DNA of 64,000 bases from Cryptosporangium aurantiacum. GTDB taxonomy: Bacteria > Actinomycetota > Actinomycetes > Mycobacteriales > Cryptosporangiaceae. Below the pieces are notes generated by a model. It had not been told where the DNA came from. It did no database searches and was given only the letters and a program-made list of their open reading frames with translations. The DNA is taken from contig NZ_FRCS01000001.1 of the NCBI RefSeq assembly GCF_900143005.1, positions 124,001 to 188,000 on the forward strand, in the 5' to 3' direction. The position numbers and the translations under genes are program-made. Positions 36,030-44,802 of the stretch are shown here, one piece after another (positions within the stretch are counted from its first letter, which is position 1; each line of letters opens with the position of its first letter).

Positions 36030-37718
36030 GTGTCCAGGAACTTCGCGCGAATCGGAATCGTCGGTCTGGGAACGGTAGGGGCGGGCCTCGCGGACGTGTT
36101 CGCCGGCGCCGGGTTCGAGGTGATCGGCGTGGACACGGACGAAGCGGCTCGGGCCCGGGTGAGCGTGCCGGTGTCCGATTCGTTGGACGCTCTGGCGGAC
36201 GCCGATCTGGTGATCGAGGCGGTCCCCGAGCGGCTCGAGCTCAAGCAGCGGGTGTTCACCGACCTTGGTGCGGTGGTGCGACCGGATACGGTGCTGGCCA
36301 CCGCGGCCTCGGCGCTGTCGGTGACCGAGCTGGCGGTGGCAGCCGCCCACCCGCACCGGGTGCTGGGGCTGCACTTCGCCGCGCCGGTCGATGCGACCCC
36401 GCTGGTCGAGGTCGTCCGGACGGTGTTCACCGACCCGGACGTCATCGACGACACGGCCACGCTGCTCTCCGAGCGGCTCGGCAAGAACCCGCTGACGGTC
36501 GGCGACCGGCCCGGGCTGATCACCTCGGCGCTGCTGTTCGCCTACCTCAACCAGGCGGTGTCGTTCGTCGAGTCGGGCTACGCCACCCGCGACGACGTCG
36601 ACGCCGCGATGCGGTTCGGCTGCGGACTGCCGTTCGGTCCGCTCGCTGTCGTCGACCGGATCGGGCTGGACACCACGTTCGACGTGCTCACCGCCTTGTT
36701 CGCGCAGAGCGGGGACCGGCGGCACGCGCCGGCGCCGCTGCTCAAGCAGATGATCGCCGGCGGGTTACTCGGCCTGAAGTCCGGCCGCGGCTTCTACACC
36801 TACGTGGACGGCGCGCCGGTTCTTGATTCGAGCGCCGGAACTGCCGACGCCGACATCGTCCGGACCGTGCAGAAGGTCGGCGTCGTCGGCTCCGGAACCA
36901 TGGCCACCGGCATCATCGAGGTGTTCGCCAAGGCCGGGTACGACGTCACGTACGTGACCCGCAGCGACGACAAGAGCGCGAAGGTGCTCGCCGCGCTGAC
37001 CAAGTCCCTGGACCGCGCCGTCTCGAAGGGCAAGCTCGCCGAGGACGAGCGGGACGCGGTGCTGGGCCGGGTCACCGGCAGCGCCACCCACGACGACCTC
37101 GCCGACGTCGACCTGGTCGTCGAAGCGATCGTCGAGGACCTGACCGTCAAGCGCGAGCTGTTCGCGACGCTCGACGCGGTGTGCAAGCCGGGCACCGTGC
37201 TGGCGACGACCACGTCCAGCCTGCCGGTCATCGAGTGCGCGACCGCGACGTCCCGGCCGCAGGACGTCGTCGGCCTGCACTTCTTCAACCCCGCCCCGGT
37301 GATGAAGCTGGTCGAGATCGTGTCGACGGTGGCCACCGCGCCGGACGTGCTGGCCACCGCGCACGCCGTGACCCGGACGCTGCGCAAGCACCCGGTGGAC
37401 TGCCGGGACCGGGCCGGGTTCATCGTCAACGCGTTGCTGTTCCCCTACCTCAACGACGCGGTCGCGATGCTCGACGCGCACTACGCGGACGCCGACCAGA
37501 TCGACACCGCGGTCACGCTCGGCTTCGGCTACCCGATGGGACCGTTCGCGCTGCTCGACGTCGTCGGGCTGGACGTGTCGCTGGCGATCCAGAAGGAGCT
37601 GCACGCCGAGTTCCACGAGCCGGGCTTCGTGCCGTCGCCCCTGCTCGAACACCTGGTCGCCGCCGGCTACCTCGGCCGCAAGTCCCAGCGTGGCTTCCGC
37701 GACTACGCGCGGAAGTAG
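36030..37718 (+). CDS. Tandem-domain 3-hydroxyacyl-CoA (3-hydroxybutyryl-CoA) dehydrogenase
   Basis: The 562-residue protein is two full 3-hydroxyacyl-CoA dehydrogenase units in tandem. Half 1 has Rossmann GLGTVG (12-17), His115 and Glu127. Half 2 has GSGTMA (287-292), His417 in GLHFFNP, Glu429 and Asn467 in GFIVNALL. The Asn equivalent in half 1 is Ser166, and its HFFNP is HFAAP, so half 2 looks fully catalytic and half 1 divergent. It would interconvert acetoacetyl-CoA and 3-hydroxybutyryl-CoA, between the thiolase and crotonyl-CoA steps. GGGAGGG precedes the GTG by 5 nt. Similar fused enzymes occur with Streptomyces ccr. Confidence 0.9.
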   Translation: MSRNFARIGIVGLGTVGAGLADVFAGAGFEVIGVDTDEAARARVSVPVSDSLDALADADLVIEAVPERLELKQRVFTDLGAVVRPDTVLATAASALSVTELAVAAAHPHRVLGLHFAAPVDATPLVEVVRTVFTDPDVIDDTATLLSERLGKNPLTVGDRPGLITSALLFAYLNQAVSFVESGYATRDDVDAAMRFGCGLPFGPLAVVDRIGLDTTFDVLTALFAQSGDRRHAPAPLLKQMIAGGLLGLKSGRGFYTYVDGAPVLDSSAGTADADIVRTVQKVGVVGSGTMATGIIEVFAKAGYDVTYVTRSDDKSAKVLAALTKSLDRAVSKGKLAEDERDAVLGRVTGSATHDDLADVDLVVEAIVEDLTVKRELFATLDAVCKPGTVLATTTSSLPVIECATATSRPQDVVGLHFFNPAPVMKLVEIVSTVATAPDVLATAHAVTRTLRKHPVDCRDRAGFIVNALLFPYLNDAVAMLDAHYADADQIDTAVTLGFGYPMGPFALLDVVGLDVSLAIQKELHAEFHEPGFVPSPLLEHLVAAGYLGRKSQRGFRDYARK

Positions 37719-37799
37719 TGCACGGCCCGCTCCAGGTCCGTGGTTCTACGACCACCCTGGTGGCGGGAACCCGGGGAGGCTGTTGCACGCTCTCTGGTT

Positions 37800-38096
37800 G
37801 TGAGTCCACGGAGCAATCGTCCGCGGCGTCGTGGTCGGCCGGAAGCCGACCGCGACCCGCGCGACCCCTACGTCCCCGTCGTCGACACGGTCGAGGACGG
37901 GTGGGTCGTGCGACGCCTTGCCGGTAGCGCCACCGGCAAGACGTACCGCTGCCCCGGGTGCGACCAGGAGGTGCGCGCCGGTACCGCGCACGTCGTCGTC
38001 TGGCCCGAGGCCGGCTCCTGGGCCGGCCAGGCGAGTCCCGACGACCGCCGCCACTGGCACTCCCCGTGTTGGGCGGCCCGCCGCCGCCGACGCTGA
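37800..38096 (+). CDS. Small zinc-ribbon-like conserved protein
   Basis: From GTG 37800 this is a 98-residue basic protein. A disordered Arg/Pro N-terminus leads to GKTYRCPGCDQEVRAGTAHVVVWPE and then DDRRHWHSPCWAARR. The CPGC, His and H-x-x-C residues could hold one zinc ion. Streptomyces have a similar protein near their nucS/hydroxyacyl-CoA dehydrogenase region that is often mislabelled 'ATP/GTP-binding'. The function is unknown. Only 21 bp separate it from the hydrolase gene that follows. Confidence 0.65.
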   Translation: MSPRSNRPRRRGRPEADRDPRDPYVPVVDTVEDGWVVRRLAGSATGKTYRCPGCDQEVRAGTAHVVVWPEAGSWAGQASPDDRRHWHSPCWAARRRRR

Positions 38097-38116
38097 CCGG
38101 GTGCGACGATTCATTC

Positions 38117-38914
38117 GTGGCTCGCATCGTTTCGAACTCTGTCCTGCCGGCGGATCGCCGGGACATCACGCTCCACACCGCTGACGGGCTGACGCTCGTC
38201 GGCGAGCTGGCGCTCCCGCTCGAACGGCCCCCCGTCGCCACGCTGCTCTGCCTGCACCCGCTGCCCACCCACGGCGGGATGATGGACAGCCACCTCTTCC
38301 GCAAGGCCGCCTGGCGCCTGCCCGCGCTCGCCGACGTCGCCGTGCTGCGCTTTAACACCCGCGGTACGACGTCCGCCCGCGGCACCAGCGAAGGCACGTT
38401 CGACAACGCGGTCGGCGAGCGGTACGACGTCGCCGCGGCGATCGAGTACGCCGAGTTCGAGGAACTTCCGAACCCGTGGCTGCTCGGCTGGTCGTTCGGC
38501 ACCGACCTGACGCTGATGTACGGCTGCGATCCGTCGGTCGTCGGCGCGATTTTGCTCTCCCCGCCGCTCCGCTTCAGCCGCCCGGAGCACCTGACAGTGT
38601 GGTCGGACTCCGGTAAGCCGGTTACCGCGCTCGTCCCCGAGTTCGACGACTTCCTTCGCCCGGAAGAAGCGCGGACCAAGTTTGCGCCGCTGAAGCAATT
38701 GGAAATCGTTCCAGTGGACGGTGCGAAACACCTCTGGGTGGGTTATGCCGAGCGAGTGCTGGACGAGATCGTCGCGCGAATCGTGTCGCCTGATAGCGTC
38801 CCGCTCCCACGTGAATACGACGGCCCGATAGAGACTGGGGACGCCAGCCAGTACGCCGACCAGACGGTAGCCGCGTTCGCGGACGTGCCGAGGCCGGAGC
38901 CGCACGCAGACTAG
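38117..38914 (+). CDS. Alpha/beta-hydrolase fold protein
   Basis: The 265-residue protein starts at GTG 38117 (MARIVSNSVLPADRRDITLHTADG). It has the alpha/beta-hydrolase order: LCLHPLPTHGGMMDSHLFR, RFNTRGTTSARGTSEG, and nucleophile elbow LGWSFGTDL with Ser in the G-x-S-x-G-like position. A late VDGAKHLWVGY holds the probable catalytic His. It resembles dienelactone-hydrolase/serine-aminopeptidase-like esterases of unknown substrate. Another alpha/beta hydrolase gene follows 8 bp later, suggesting co-transcription. Confidence 0.8.
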   Translation: MARIVSNSVLPADRRDITLHTADGLTLVGELALPLERPPVATLLCLHPLPTHGGMMDSHLFRKAAWRLPALADVAVLRFNTRGTTSARGTSEGTFDNAVGERYDVAAAIEYAEFEELPNPWLLGWSFGTDLTLMYGCDPSVVGAILLSPPLRFSRPEHLTVWSDSGKPVTALVPEFDDFLRPEEARTKFAPLKQLEIVPVDGAKHLWVGYAERVLDEIVARIVSPDSVPLPREYDGPIETGDASQYADQTVAAFADVPRPEPHAD

Positions 38915-38922
38915 GGGGACCT

Positions 38923-39699
38923 GTGACGGTCGAGCTGACGTACCAGGAGAGCGGGCACGGCACACCGTTGGTGCTGCTGCACGCGTTCCCGCTCTCCTCG
39001 GCGATGTGGGCGACCCAGCACTGGTTGCTGGCCGACACCTGCCGGTTGATCACCCCGGACCAGCGCGGCTGGGGCGACTCCCCGCTGGGCGACGAGGAAC
39101 CCTCGATGGACGTCCTGGTGGACGACCTCGCGCTGCTGCTCGACGACCTCAAGCTCGACCGCGTAGTGCTCGGCGGCCTCTCGATGGGCGGCTACGTCAC
39201 GATGGCATTCTTGCGGCGCTATCCGGAGCGGGTGAGCGGGCTGGTGCTCGCGAACACCAAAGCCGCCGCCGACCCCGAGGGAGCCGCGGCGAACCGAGTC
39301 CGGATCGCGCACGCGCTGGAGCACACCGAGTCCGCCGAGACGCTCGTCGAGAACGTGTTCGGCAACCTGCTCGGCCAGACGACGCGTTCCGCCAAGCCCG
39401 CGGTCGCCGACGCGGTGAAGGCCGCGATCCTGGCCACCCCACCACGGGCCGCGGCGTGGGCGGAGTACGCGATGGCCAAGCGCGCCGACTCGTTCGACGT
39501 CCTGCGCGCCGCCGACGTTCCCGCGCTGATCATCGCCGGTGAGGAGGACGCGCTGATCACCGACGCGGACGTCGCCGCGATGGCCGAGGCGCTCCCGGAC
39601 GCGCGCGTCGTCGAGATCCCGCACGCCGGTCACCTGACCGCGGTCGAGGACCCCACCGCCTTCGACGGCGCCGTCCGCACGTTGCTCGCCCGCGTCTAG
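38923..39699 (+). CDS. Alpha/beta hydrolase (3-oxoadipate enol-lactonase-like)
   Basis: The 258-residue protein has the oxyanion segment LLHAFPLSSAMW, the DQRGWGDS loop, nucleophile elbow GLSMGGYV, acid region AGEEDALIT and catalytic His in PHAGHLTAVED. This is the PcaD/haloperoxidase-like subgroup. No other protocatechuate-pathway gene is near, so an enol-lactonase role is doubtful. The GTG start has a GGGGGA just upstream. A long hairpin follows 24 bp after the stop. Confidence 0.85.
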   Translation: MTVELTYQESGHGTPLVLLHAFPLSSAMWATQHWLLADTCRLITPDQRGWGDSPLGDEEPSMDVLVDDLALLLDDLKLDRVVLGGLSMGGYVTMAFLRRYPERVSGLVLANTKAAADPEGAAANRVRIAHALEHTESAETLVENVFGNLLGQTTRSAKPAVADAVKAAILATPPRAAAWAEYAMAKRADSFDVLRAADVPALIIAGEEDALITDADVAAMAEALPDARVVEIPHAGHLTAVEDPTAFDGAVRTLLARV

Positions 39700-39722
39700 C
39701 CGCGCCTAGCCGCGCCTGGCTG

Positions 39723-39770
39723 AGCAGATTGCATTTAGGCGGGTGATAGCCCTTCCAAATGCAATCTGCT
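39723..39770. terminator. Bidirectional terminator-like long hairpin
   Basis: AGCAGATTGCATTT (39723-39736) and AAATGCAATCTGCT (39757-39770) are perfect 14-nt arms around a 20-nt loop. It lies between the convergent hydrolase and Scy-like genes. The arms are unusually A+T rich for the genome. It has the same loop length as the hairpin at 12910-12963. Confidence 0.65.
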
Positions 39771-39777
39771 TCCGGGG

Positions 39778-42700
39778 TCAGGCGGGCTTGCCGTCGCTGC
39801 GGTCGGCGCGCCAGGTGAGGTCGAGGGTCGGTCCGACGCCGACCGTTGCCCGGTCGTCGTCGACCAGGCCCAGCATCGACCCGGCTCGCGGCCGGTTCGG
39901 CCGGTCCCCGTCGCTGTTGGGTACCTCCTGCGATCCGGACGCCACCGGCCCGGACGCCGCCGGTGTACGCCCCGAGCCCCCGGTCGCTCCAGCCGCAGGT
40001 GCTCCAGCCGGAGGCACCGCAGCCGAGGTCGCCCCGGTGGTGGTCGCCCCAGCCGTGGGCGCTGCGGCCGTGGGCGGCGTGGGTGTGCGCGCCGCGCCCG
40101 TGGTCGCTCCACTCGTGGGCGCCGTGGGTGTGCGCGCCGCGTCCGTGGTCGCCCCAGCCGTGGGTGCTGCGGCCGTGGGCGACGTGGGGGCGGGGGTTGC
40201 TGTGGGTGGCGGGGGAGGGGGCAGCGGCGGGCGTGCCGGGGACGTGGGGACCGGGTTGGCGGCCAGCCGGGCGCCTAGCGTCTGGCGCGGCGGCCCCGGC
40301 TTCGGCGTCTCGGGCTTCGGCGCGCCGGAGTTACCGTTGCTGCTGTGCTTCGTCGCGTCGCCGCTCGGGGCGTCCGCCTCCGGCTGCTTTGCCTGCTGCA
40401 GTGGCAGCGTCCGGGGCCTGTCGCCGCCGACGGCGGACGTATCACCGCCCGGGGCAGGCTTGTGCGAGCCGGCGGTGGTCTGCTCCGCCTCGGTGAGGGT
40501 GGCGCTCCGGCCTGCCCACGCGGTGCCGCTGCGTGCGGCGAACGTGGCGCCGGGCTTCGGCGCAGCACCGTTCGCCGCCCCCGCGGACTCACGCCCGGCC
40601 GCGCTGCCGCCCGGGGAGGGAGCATCGCCGCCCGCCGAGCCACGTTCGGCGGCAGACGTGCTGGTTCGGGCGCTCGCCATGGTGCGCAGCGCGCCCGGGG
40701 TGGTCTCCTCGCCGGGGTCGGCGAACGTCGGCGCGGTGGGGGCCTTGTCCGTTCCGGTGGGCTCGGCCTTGTCGGCGCCGGCAGTCTGACGCGCGGTGAC
40801 GTTCTCGTGGGCCGCCGACTTCTCAGTCCCCGCGCTGCTCGCCCTGGCGCCCGCGTTGCCGCCGTCGGGCTTCGCGGTCCCCGCGGCGCGTAACTCGGCG
40901 CCAGGCTTCGCTGCGTCGGGTTTCGCCGCCTCGCCGGTCGGCGCGTCGAAGCCGGACTTCGCAGCGCCGGTGGTGCGCGAATCGGTGCCGGCCTTTTCGC
41001 CGTCGGGCTTCGCGGTCCCCGCGCGCGAGTCGGTGCCGCCCTTCTCGCCGTCGGGCTTCGCGGTCCCCGCGCGCGAGTCGGTGCCGGCCTTTTCGCCGTC
41101 GGGCTTCGCGGCCGTGCTGGCGCCGTTCTGCCCGGTGTCGGGCTTCGCCGCCTCGGCAGTCCGTGCCTCGTAGCCGGGCTTCGCAGCGCCGGTGGTGCGC
41201 GAGTCGGTGTCGGGCTTCGACGCTCCGGTGGTGCGTGCGTCGAAGCCGGGCTTCGCGGCCCCCGCGCGCGCGTCGGCGTCGCCCTTTTCGCCGTCGAGCG
41301 CCGCCTCGGCGGTGCGTGCCTCGTAGCCGGACTTCGCGCCCCCGGCGGGGCGGGCGTCGGGCTTCGCGCCCCCGGCGGGGCGGGCGTCGGGCTTCGCGCC
41401 CCCGGCGGGGCGGGCGTCGGGGCTCACGGCCTCGGTGGGGCGGGCGTCGGCGTCGGGCTTTGCCGTCTCGGCGGTGCGTGCTTCGGCGTCGGGCGCCGCC
41501 GAGGCGGTGCCCGCCTCCGGGGCGGCCTTCGCGGCGGTTGGGTCCGCGCTCGCCTCGTCGCTGGTGGCCACCTCGGCGGACGGCGCAGGCGGCGTCGCGT
41601 CCGACTGAGGGACAGCAGCCGTGACCGCGGACAAGTTCGCGAACAGACCTCCGCCGAGGCCGGACAGCGCGTCCTGCAGCCGGTTCATCTCACCGTTGAT
41701 CTGGTCGCGGCGCTCGATGAGCGCGGCGACCTCGCCGCGCAACCGCTCGGCCTCGCGACGAGCCCCGGCGACGACCTTCTCCGCTTCCTCGCGGGCGTTG
41801 CGCGTCGTGGTGTGCGCCTCGAGCCCGGCCTTCTCCTTGGTGTTCCGGGCGCGCAGCTCGGCGTCCCGCCGCATCGTCGCGCCCTGCGTCCTGGCGTCCT
41901 CGACGACCTGCTTGGCGCGGGTGCTCGCGTCGGCGGTGATGCGCTCCGCCTCGGCGATCGCTTCCTGGATCATGCGCTCGGCCCTGGCCGCGGCCTCCTC
42001 GGTCGCCGACCGGGACAGCTCCTCGCTCTCCGCGTGAACCCGCGCGGCGTACTCGTCGGCCTCGGTCGTCGCGGTGGTCGCGACCTGGGTGGCCTCGGAG
42101 AGCAGCTTGGAAGCCTTGGACTCCGCCTTCGAGACCAAGGCCGCAGCGGTGGCCTCCGCCTTCGCGGTGAGGTCGGCGGCTTTCTTCTCGGCCGTGGCCC
42201 GGAGCGTGTCGACCTCGCTGCGGACCCGCTTCGCGTGCTCGTCGGCGTCGCGCCGGGTCTTCGACGCGTAGCTGTCCGCCTCGCCGCGGACCTTCGTGCT
42301 GTGCTCGTCGGCGCTGCGCCTGGTCGTCTTCGCGTAGTCGTCGGCTTCCCTGGCGACCCGTTCGGCGTGGTCGTCGGCGGCCTTCATCGTCTCGGTCGCG
42401 AGCGCCTCGGCGGTGGACGTCGTCTCGGTCGCCTTCTGCTCGGCGGCCTCGATCAGCTCGTTCGCCTTGCGGCGCGCCACCATCTTGGCGCCGGCCACCG
42501 TGGTGGCGGCCTCCTGCTCGGCGACGTGCAGCTTCTCCTGGGCCTCGCGCAGCGCCTCGGCGGCTTCGTCCCGGTCGTCCTCGGCCTTCCGGGCGTGCTC
42601 CTCGGCCTGGGACTGGAGCGTGGTCGCCTTCTCCTGTGCGGTGCGGACGAGCGCGGCGGCCTTCTCCTCCGATTCCGCCAGCGTGCGGGTGGCCTCCGCC

Positions 42701-44802
42701 TCGGCGTCCGACCGGACCGTCGCCGCGGCGTCCTCGGCCTCGCGGGCGCGCCGGAACACGTCGGCGGTCGCCTCGGCGGCATCGGCGGCGGCTTGGGCCG
42801 CCTGCTCGTGCGCCTCGGTCAGCACGGCCTCGGCGCGCTGCTCGGCGTCGGCCTGCAGTGCCCGAGCCCGCTCCTCGGCGCCTGCCACCAGCGTCGCGGC
42901 CTTCTCCTCGCCGGCGCTGCGCACCTTTGCCGCGCGCCGCTCGGCGTCGGCGACCATGTCCTGGGCCCGCCGCTCGGCGGTGCCGACCAGGTCGCGCGCA
43001 CGGGCCTCGGCGACCGAGATGATCGTGCGGGCCCGCTCCTGCGCCTGGGTGACGGCGGTCGCCGCGGCATCGTCGGCCTCGCGGGTGACCTGCGCGGCCT
43101 GCTGCTCGGCCGCGTCGATCATGGTTTGGACCTGCTCGTCGGCCTGCGCGGTGTGCGCGGACGCCACACGCTCGGCCTCGGTGACGATCCGGGCCGCCTC
43201 CTCGGCGGCCTCGGTGGTGAGCGCGGTCCGCCTGGCCTCGGCCTCGGCGACCAGCTCGTCCGCCCGCCGCTGTGCCTCGGAGGTCAGGCGGGTCGCCACG
43301 GCGGTCGCGTCGGCGGTGACCCGCGTGGCCTCGGCGGTGGCCTCCTCGGTGAGCCTCGCCGCTTCCGCGGCTGCCTCGGAGGTGACCCGGGTGGCGGTCT
43401 CGTCGGCCTCGCGTCGGGTCGTCTTCGCGTAGTCGTCGGCTTCCCTGGCAACCCGTTCGGCGTGGTCGTCGGCCTTCCGGTTGGCCGCGACGACGTGCTC
43501 GTCCGCCTCGCGCCGGGTGGTGGCGGCGTACTCGTCGGCCGCTTCGTGGGTGGAGACCCGGTAGGCGTCGGCCTCCGCGCGGGTGGACGTCGCGTAGGTG
43601 TCGGCCTCACGGCGGGTGCTGGTCGAGTACTCCTCGGCGGCGAGCCGGACCGTGCTCTCGTGGTCGTCGGCCAGCCGGGCGACGCGCTCGGCGTGGTCGT
43701 CGGCCTCTCGGCGCGTGGTGGTCGAGTACTCGTCGGCGCCGGTGCGGGTCGCGGTCGCGTAGTCGTCGGCCTCGCGGGCGATGCTCTCGGCGTGGTTGTC
43801 GGCCTTCTTGATCGCCGCTGCGGCTGTCTTCTCCGCGTCCGCGATGCGCTGGTCGGCCTCGGCGAGCCGAGCCTCGACCTCCACGAGCAGCGCGTCGGCG
43901 CGCTCCCTGGCCTCCGCCTCGATCGTGTTGGCCAGCTCGCGGGCCTCGGCGGCCAGTTCCTCGGCCTGCTCCTCGGCAGCATGGACCGCGGCGGCCAGCC
44001 GCTCGTTCGCTGCGGTCGTCAGCTGGTTGGCATAGGCGTCCGCGTCGGTGCGGGTTCGCGAGGAGTAGGCGTCGGCCTCGCTGCGGGTGGACTCGGCGTA
44101 CTCGTCGGCCCCGCCGCGGACCTCCTCGGCGTACGCCTCCGCGTCGGCCGGGATCGCGGTGGCGCGCTCCTCGGCGTCCTGCAGGATGGCGTCCGCTCGA
44201 CGGCGGGCCTCGGCTTCGTTCTCGTCGATGATCTCCTGCGCGCGGGCGATCTCCTCGCGCAGCCCGATGAGGTGTTCGACGAGCTCACGCTCGGCCTCTT
44301 CGCGCTGCCGGGTCGCCTCGAGTTCGGCGTCGCGGATTAAACCGCGGGCGTCGCGGGCGGCGTCGTCGAGGACGCGGTGCGCGGCGGCCTCCGCCTCGGC
44401 AGCGGCGCGCTGGACGGTGTTGCGCGCGCCGACCAGCTCGTTCTGAGCGGTGGCGCGGATCTCGTTGGCCTCGGCCTCCGCCAGGTCGAGGATCTGCTGC
44501 ACGCGGGCACTGACCTCGGCGTGCGGGTTACGGACGGCGTACTCCAGCTGCTGCCGGAGGTGGTAGATCTCGCCACGATGCCGGTCGATCTCGGTGTGCA
44601 GTCGCTCGACCTGGGCGGCGTACGCGTCCGAACGCGCGTATGCGGCGTCGCGGTCCGACGCGACCGCGCTCACCTCGCCTTCCATGCGGCGCAGCGCGTC
44701 GTCGACCTGACGTCGGTCGTACCCGCGCAGCACCACCTCGAACGACGGCATAGGTTCGCCGCCGCTCACTGGGAGAAGGCCGTGCCCGTCCTCCTGCGAC
44801 AT
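39778..44802 (-). CDS. scy: Scy-type giant coiled-coil cytoskeletal protein
   Basis: The 1674-residue protein has a DivIVA-like N-terminus (PSFEVVLRGYDRRQVDDALRR). A coiled coil to about residue 1065 is built from 11-residue repeats, for example ADDYATATRTG, ADEYSTTTRRE, ADDHAERVARL, each opening with Ala-Asp/Glu. It ends EALIERRDQ-like helix and GGGLFANLS. The hendecad pattern is the hallmark of Streptomyces Scy, which organises the polarisome at hyphal tips with DivIVA and FilP. A roughly 600-residue repetitive Lys/Asp/Pro/Gly/Thr-rich tail follows, with tandem repeats and polyproline, making it longer than S. coelicolor Scy (about 1326 residues as I recall). A start at Met18 is possible. 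Confidence 0.85.
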   Translation of the reverse strand: MSQEDGHGLLPVSGGEPMPSFEVVLRGYDRRQVDDALRRMEGEVSAVASDRDAAYARSDAYAAQVERLHTEIDRHRGEIYHLRQQLEYAVRNPHAEVSARVQQILDLAEAEANEIRATAQNELVGARNTVQRAAAEAEAAAHRVLDDAARDARGLIRDAELEATRQREEAERELVEHLIGLREEIARAQEIIDENEAEARRRADAILQDAEERATAIPADAEAYAEEVRGGADEYAESTRSEADAYSSRTRTDADAYANQLTTAANERLAAAVHAAEEQAEELAAEARELANTIEAEARERADALLVEVEARLAEADQRIADAEKTAAAAIKKADNHAESIAREADDYATATRTGADEYSTTTRREADDHAERVARLADDHESTVRLAAEEYSTSTRREADTYATSTRAEADAYRVSTHEAADEYAATTRREADEHVVAANRKADDHAERVAREADDYAKTTRREADETATRVTSEAAAEAARLTEEATAEATRVTADATAVATRLTSEAQRRADELVAEAEARRTALTTEAAEEAARIVTEAERVASAHTAQADEQVQTMIDAAEQQAAQVTREADDAAATAVTQAQERARTIISVAEARARDLVGTAERRAQDMVADAERRAAKVRSAGEEKAATLVAGAEERARALQADAEQRAEAVLTEAHEQAAQAAADAAEATADVFRRAREAEDAAATVRSDAEAEATRTLAESEEKAAALVRTAQEKATTLQSQAEEHARKAEDDRDEAAEALREAQEKLHVAEQEAATTVAGAKMVARRKANELIEAAEQKATETTSTAEALATETMKAADDHAERVAREADDYAKTTRRSADEHSTKVRGEADSYASKTRRDADEHAKRVRSEVDTLRATAEKKAADLTAKAEATAAALVSKAESKASKLLSEATQVATTATTEADEYAARVHAESEELSRSATEEAAARAERMIQEAIAEAERITADASTRAKQVVEDARTQGATMRRDAELRARNTKEKAGLEAHTTTRNAREEAEKVVAGARREAERLRGEVAALIERRDQINGEMNRLQDALSGLGGGLFANLSAVTAAVPQSDATPPAPSAEVATSDEASADPTAAKAAPEAGTASAAPDAEARTAETAKPDADARPTEAVSPDARPAGGAKPDARPAGGAKPDARPAGGAKSGYEARTAEAALDGEKGDADARAGAAKPGFDARTTGASKPDTDSRTTGAAKPGYEARTAEAAKPDTGQNGASTAAKPDGEKAGTDSRAGTAKPDGEKGGTDSRAGTAKPDGEKAGTDSRTTGAAKSGFDAPTGEAAKPDAAKPGAELRAAGTAKPDGGNAGARASSAGTEKSAAHENVTARQTAGADKAEPTGTDKAPTAPTFADPGEETTPGALRTMASARTSTSAAERGSAGGDAPSPGGSAAGRESAGAANGAAPKPGATFAARSGTAWAGRSATLTEAEQTTAGSHKPAPGGDTSAVGGDRPRTLPLQQAKQPEADAPSGDATKHSSNGNSGAPKPETPKPGPPRQTLGARLAANPVPTSPARPPLPPPPPPTATPAPTSPTAAAPTAGATTDAARTPTAPTSGATTGAARTPTPPTAAAPTAGATTTGATSAAVPPAGAPAAGATGGSGRTPAASGPVASGSQEVPNSDGDRPNRPRAGSMLGLVDDDRATVGVGPTLDLTWRADRSDGKPA
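40979..41111. repeat. 48-bp tandem repeat in the Scy-like tail
   Basis: About 2.8 copies of a 48-bp unit, beginning near 40979, 41027 and 41075, encode the repeated sequence KPDGEKAGTDSRAGTA. The copies differ by one or two bases. The frame is kept, so copy number can change without breaking the gene. Confidence 0.8.
41341..41421. repeat. 30-bp perfect tandem repeat in the Scy-like tail
   Basis: Two identical 30-bp units (41341-41370, 41371-41400) and the first 21 bases of a third encode DARPAGGAKP in tandem. The perfect identity points to recent slippage or recombination. Confidence 0.85.

Noticed and set aside
38923-39699. 3-oxoadipate enol-lactonase PcaD as a firm call
   Set aside because: Sequence resembles that subgroup, but no other beta-ketoadipate gene is in the neighbourhood and the family is broad.
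39743-40789. Plus-strand Ala/Pro/Val-rich frame opposite the Scy-like tail
   Set aside because: It is low-complexity and antisense to the repetitive tail. It looks like a cell-wall-type repeat protein only because of base composition.
40979-41421. Possible CRISPR array in the repeated region
   Set aside because: The repeats are directly tandem without unique spacers and keep the reading frame of the coiled-coil gene.
41812-44340. 842-codon plus-strand frame opposite the Scy-like gene
   Set aside because: The Gly/Leu/Arg/Val repeats are the complement of the Ala/Glu/Thr hendecads, and there is no independent start or ribosome-binding site.
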